Source: Bin87 sp965221295 (GTDB taxonomy: Bacteria; Chloroflexota; Dehalococcoidia; Lucifugimonadales; UBA3495). Taken from it: 64,000 nt of DNA. Of this stretch, positions 61,219 through 64,000 are shown in pieces. How positions within the stretch are numbered: position 1 is the first letter of the stretch; every line of letters starts with the position of its first letter. The DNA is taken from NCBI GenBank assembly GCA_965221295.1, contig OZ244879.1:1426001-1490000 (forward strand). The letters are read 5' to 3'. Under the pieces are notes generated by a model that worked only from the letters and a program-made list of their open reading frames with translations, was not told the origin of the DNA and ran no database searches. The translations under genes were made by a program, and so were the position numbers.

Positions 61219-61439
61219 CGTTCGGATCCTAGTGCAGGCCCCACGCTTCGGCCAGCGCAGTGTAGGCCGCCCTCGACAACGCCATGCCCAACGATTTCGT
61301 TGCCCCATCCGAAATAGGAGAGACGGGAGGTCTGATCAGCCAAGTTCAGGATTAAGCCCGTGACCGACACAACATTACCGCGTGGCCCATACGCGCTTAC
61401 CCTGATACGGCAGCCCGACGCATCGCCGGCGGCGCCGGG

Positions 61440-62255
61440 CTACTCGCGTGGCTTGCGTCCTTTGCGGGCCAGGAAGTCCGAGAAGCCGTCTTCGACCGAT
61501 AGACCCTTGAAGCGGTCGGTGCGGCCCTCCACTTCGTTGCGGAACTGTTCGCCGATGGGCAGGCCGGAATGCTCCAACAGCATCTGCTTGATGTTGGCCA
61601 ACCCCTCGACCCGGTTGCGGGCGATGCCGGCGGCAATGTCCAGCGTGCGTTCAATCAGCTCATCGGCGGGAACCAGGTGGTTGATGAGGCCGATGTGATA
61701 GGCTTCCTCGGCGAACACTTCACGGCCGCTCAGCAGCAGTTCCTTGGCCCGGTTGACCCCCACCAGTTGGGGAAGGCTCCAAGTGGCGTTCATCTGGCCG
61801 TAGTTGACGGCCAAGAATCGGAAGCTGGTCTTTTCGCAGCCGACCAAGAAGTCCAGGCTGGTGGCCAGTACCGTGCCGCCGCCATAGCACAGCCCGTTGA
61901 CGGCGCCGATTACGGGCTTGCTGCTGGTGTGCAGATGCCAGGTGTATTCGGCGCGTTCCGTCTGGCCCGCCTCCCGTTCATCGGGGGACAACTCGCGGTT
62001 CTCGTGGATGTCCGCTCCGGCTGAAAACGCGCGCTCTCCGGCCCCGGTGATGATCACGGCGCCAACTGAGTCGTCCGCCTCGTATGCGGATAGCGCTTGG
62101 TCCAGTTCGCGGACCAATTGCAGGTTGAGGGCATTGAGCACTTCGGGTCGGTTCAGCGTTATGACCCCGATGTGGGTCTCGACCTCGTTGCGCCCCATCA
62201 TGGTGGGACGGGCCACGGTTTCGACATCGATGCACGAGTAGGTGGTAGCGACCAT
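61440..62255 (-). CDS. Enoyl-CoA hydratase/isomerase family protein
   Basis: 271 residues, crotonase fold. HIGVITLNRPEVLNALN, GERAFSAGADIHE (first oxyanion-hole loop) and KPVIGAVNGLCYGGGTVLATSLDFLVG (second loop) are typical. The usual catalytic Glu pair is not clearly present in the YGQMNATWSLPQLVG segment, so the exact reaction (hydratase, isomerase or hydrolase) is open. ATG 62255 has AAGGA upstream. It is a single gene with open spacers on both sides. Confidence 0.88.
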   Translation of the reverse strand: MVATTYSCIDVETVARPTMMGRNEVETHIGVITLNRPEVLNALNLQLVRELDQALSAYEADDSVGAVIITGAGERAFSAGADIHENRELSPDEREAGQTERAEYTWHLHTSSKPVIGAVNGLCYGGGTVLATSLDFLVGCEKTSFRFLAVNYGQMNATWSLPQLVGVNRAKELLLSGREVFAEEAYHIGLINHLVPADELIERTLDIAAGIARNRVEGLANIKQMLLEHSGLPIGEQFRNEVEGRTDRFKGLSVEDGFSDFLARKGRKPRE

Positions 62256-62504
62256 GTTTACATCCTTCAAACAAACTCTGCGGAAGATTGCCGCTCGATT
62301 TGGCGCACGTCATTATACGCATGTCGGCGGGATTGAGGTAAGCGCCCGGCCAATTCTTACTGGCGCCCAGTGAGCTGAGGCTCTACGCTGCTCCCCGGGA
62401 TCATGTGTTGGAAATGGCAGGCATTTGATTTGGCTGGGGCTGGCGAGGGAGTCTTGAAGATCATGAGTTACCGAATCGCCAGCAGTTTCGTCTCAGTGTC
62501 CCAA
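62256..62504. other. Spacer between enoyl-CoA hydratase gene and rseP
   Basis: About 250 bp with no supported gene. It includes the hydratase RBS and, near 62380, a GC-rich stretch without clear structure. Confidence 0.4.
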
Positions 62505-63899
62505 TCACCCCAACGGGCTGATTCCGCGAACCAGGCGCATGATGTCGTTGGCGGAGATGGCGATGATCAACGCGATCATGAAGATAAACCCGATCAGATG
62601 CACCAGTCCTTCCTTGTTTGAAGGCACCCGTTTGCCCCTGCGAACCCACTCAATGGCCACGAACAGAAGCCGCCCGCCATCCAGCATGGGTATGGGTAAG
62701 ATGTTCAGCACGGCCAAGTTGATGCTCAGCAGAATCGCCACCACCATCCAACCCTGGAAACCTCCCTGCCGCGTCACTTCGCCGGTGATCTGGGCGATAC
62801 CGATGGGTCCACTGAGTTCGGGGCCGCGTCCTTCTCCGAACCAACTCCGCACCTCTTGGTAGATGACGGTCAGCATCTCCCAGGTGTTGGTCACGCCCAA
62901 ACGCAACGCGACCCACGGCGGTTCGGAGCGTCGTTCTGCCTGTTGATCGACGACCTGGAACCCGATGCCGACGGATCCCTGGCCCGCTGGCGGGTTTAGG
63001 CGAGGCGTCAAGTAGGCGACTTGCCGCTGTCCGTTGCGTTCGATCACCCAAGCCATCTCGGCGCCGGCGGCCGACCTGACCGCCTGGGGGAGGAGCGCAG
63101 GATCCTCCAACGGTTGTTCTCCGACGGATAAGATCCGGTCTCCAACCATGAGGCCGGCGGTCGCCGCGGGGGAATCGGGCGCCACCGCCGTTACTTGCGC
63201 AACGCCGCCGGAGAGTTCGGTATGCGGTACCATGGCCATGATGGCAAAAGCGACGATGGGGAACAGCGCGTTCATGGCGGAACCGGCGGCCAGCACGATG
63301 GCGCGTTGACCCACGCTGCGCCGGGCGAGACTCTGCGGCGCTACGGGATTATTCTCGCCGGAGAGTCGGACGAATCCTCCCAACGGCAGCCAGTTGACCG
63401 AGTAGATCATGTCAGCCAGTACGATGCGGTCGGGATGCGCCTCGCGCACCCGTCCCTCGTGCCGCAGGAATTCATCGGTTTCGACATGATCCAATCTGCG
63501 GCGTTGATTTTGGCCGGCGTCCGCCTCGTTTTGCTGGTGGCCGCCGAAGCCGACGAAACGCCCAATCGCGCCAGCCAATCCTGCGCCACCCTCGTTGTCG
63601 CGAACTTCAACGTAGCGGGCCAGCAGGTTCCCGTCCTCAGTTTCACCCGATAGGATTTTTACCACCTGGCCAGGCGCGATGTCCGAAAGGGAGCCGTTGA
63701 CGCAGATGGTGGAATGGTCCAGCTTGGTTTCCGTGCGGCCGGTGTAAATTCCAAAGGCCCGGGGAGGATAACCGACCCCAAATTCCAGTACCTTGACGCC
63801 AAAGGCCTTGGCCGACCAGAAGTGGCCCAGTTCGTGGACGACCACGAGAAGAAGCAGCATCGGTATGAACGACGCCAAGGCGATGAGCAGTGTTTCCAT
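62505..63899 (-). CDS. rseP: RseP/SpoIVFB-like site-2 protease with large insertion
   Basis: 464 residues. Zinc site HELGH (22-26) is in the first helix, then GVGYPPR. SVNWLPLGGFVRLSGE (167-182), a PDZ domain (~228-300, including SPAATAGLMVGDRILSV), GPIGIAQI and the third-helix LNILPIPMLDGGRLLF with LDGG (406-409) follow. It cuts anti-sigma factors inside the membrane. Between GYPPR and SVNW, where most homologues have 20-25 residues, there are about 110 mostly hydrophilic residues (a beta-rich part with GQVVKILSGE, then a charged region). Gene order dxr-rseP is classic. Confidence 0.93.
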   Translation of the reverse strand: METLLIALASFIPMLLLLVVVHELGHFWSAKAFGVKVLEFGVGYPPRAFGIYTGRTETKLDHSTICVNGSLSDIAPGQVVKILSGETEDGNLLARYVEVRDNEGGAGLAGAIGRFVGFGGHQQNEADAGQNQRRRLDHVETDEFLRHEGRVREAHPDRIVLADMIYSVNWLPLGGFVRLSGENNPVAPQSLARRSVGQRAIVLAAGSAMNALFPIVAFAIMAMVPHTELSGGVAQVTAVAPDSPAATAGLMVGDRILSVGEQPLEDPALLPQAVRSAAGAEMAWVIERNGQRQVAYLTPRLNPPAGQGSVGIGFQVVDQQAERRSEPPWVALRLGVTNTWEMLTVIYQEVRSWFGEGRGPELSGPIGIAQITGEVTRQGGFQGWMVVAILLSINLAVLNILPIPMLDGGRLLFVAIEWVRRGKRVPSNKEGLVHLIGFIFMIALIIAISANDIMRLVRGISPLG

Positions 63900-63915
63900 G
63901 AAAGTTTCCTAACCG

Positions 63916-64000
63916 TCAGTTGGTGGGCAAGCCGGCGAGTTCGGCGGCGCGAATGCGGGCCCAATGGTCGGCGGCGGTTATCGCGTCCAGATCCGGGTTC
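63916..64000 (-). CDS. dxr: 1-deoxy-D-xylulose-5-phosphate reductoisomerase, C-terminal end
   Basis: Only the last 27 codons are in the window: NPDLDAITAADHWARIRAAE and a short tail before the stop. The NPxLxxIxxADxWAR pattern is the C-terminus of DXR, the second enzyme of the non-mevalonate isoprenoid pathway. It lies directly upstream of rseP, 16 bp away, the common arrangement. Confidence 0.8.
   Translation of the reverse strand, partial: NPDLDAITAADHWARIRAAELAGLPTN

Overview
The window reads as chromosomal DNA of a GC-rich, free-living bacterium. The best guess is a Chloroflexota member near the SAR202/Dehalococcoidia group. That rests on gene content (two luciferase-like flavin monooxygenases, a TRAP transporter, DUF3500, CMD, PrpD and SDR genes, GLUG/putative-Ig surface proteins, RNase Y) and on frequent TTG starts. 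No rRNA or marker alignment was available, so the placement is inference. No prophage, intact insertion sequence or CRISPR array was found.

Layout. 1-1.34 kb: 3' end of a plant-type leucine-rich-repeat surface protein. 1.5-7 kb: yifB/comM ATPase, a hypothetical gene with a leaderless-type promoter, a DUF3500 gene, and a restriction-modification remnant (Dam-type methylase plus a short endonuclease fragment). 7.3-16 kb: housekeeping genes: rny with its usual partner ymdB, a PHP phosphoesterase, plsY, a B-box membrane protein, recA-recX, a glutaredoxin-like protein, MoxR ATPase and a sugar nucleotidyltransferase. 16.1-26.7 kb: a TRAP transporter whose binding protein is two DctP domains in one chain, divergent from a five-gene run (double CMD, alpha/beta hydrolase, HPP membrane protein, MmgE/PrpD, SDR). 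This looks like uptake and breakdown of an organic acid. 26.8-38.6 kb: small lipoprotein and hypothetical genes, a luciferase-like monooxygenase, an aminotransferase, a nitroreductase, argG, argD, a D-2-hydroxyacid dehydrogenase, a quinone oxidoreductase, a methyltransferase and a cupin.

38.8-52.8 kb: tRNA-Thr(CGT), a YbaY-like lipoprotein, tRNA-Leu(CAA), yqeY and purQ, then an EamA transporter, an array of 127-bp palindromic repeats and a ~1,980-residue surface protein, then purL. The EamA/repeat/adhesin block lies between purQ and purL, which are often adjacent. 52.8-64 kb: a NYN plus OST-HTH putative RNase without a normal start codon, a two-gene membrane module with a cysteine-rich loop, a second SDR, two small convergent membrane genes, an FKBP prolyl isomerase, a second luciferase-like monooxygenase, a small HTH-like protein, a cupin, an enoyl-CoA hydratase, and rseP next to the tail of dxr.

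The features most worth following are the tandem DctP protein, the palindromic array with its scattered relics, the NYN gene start, the RseP insertion, the PurQ low-complexity tail and the Cys-rich membrane protein.
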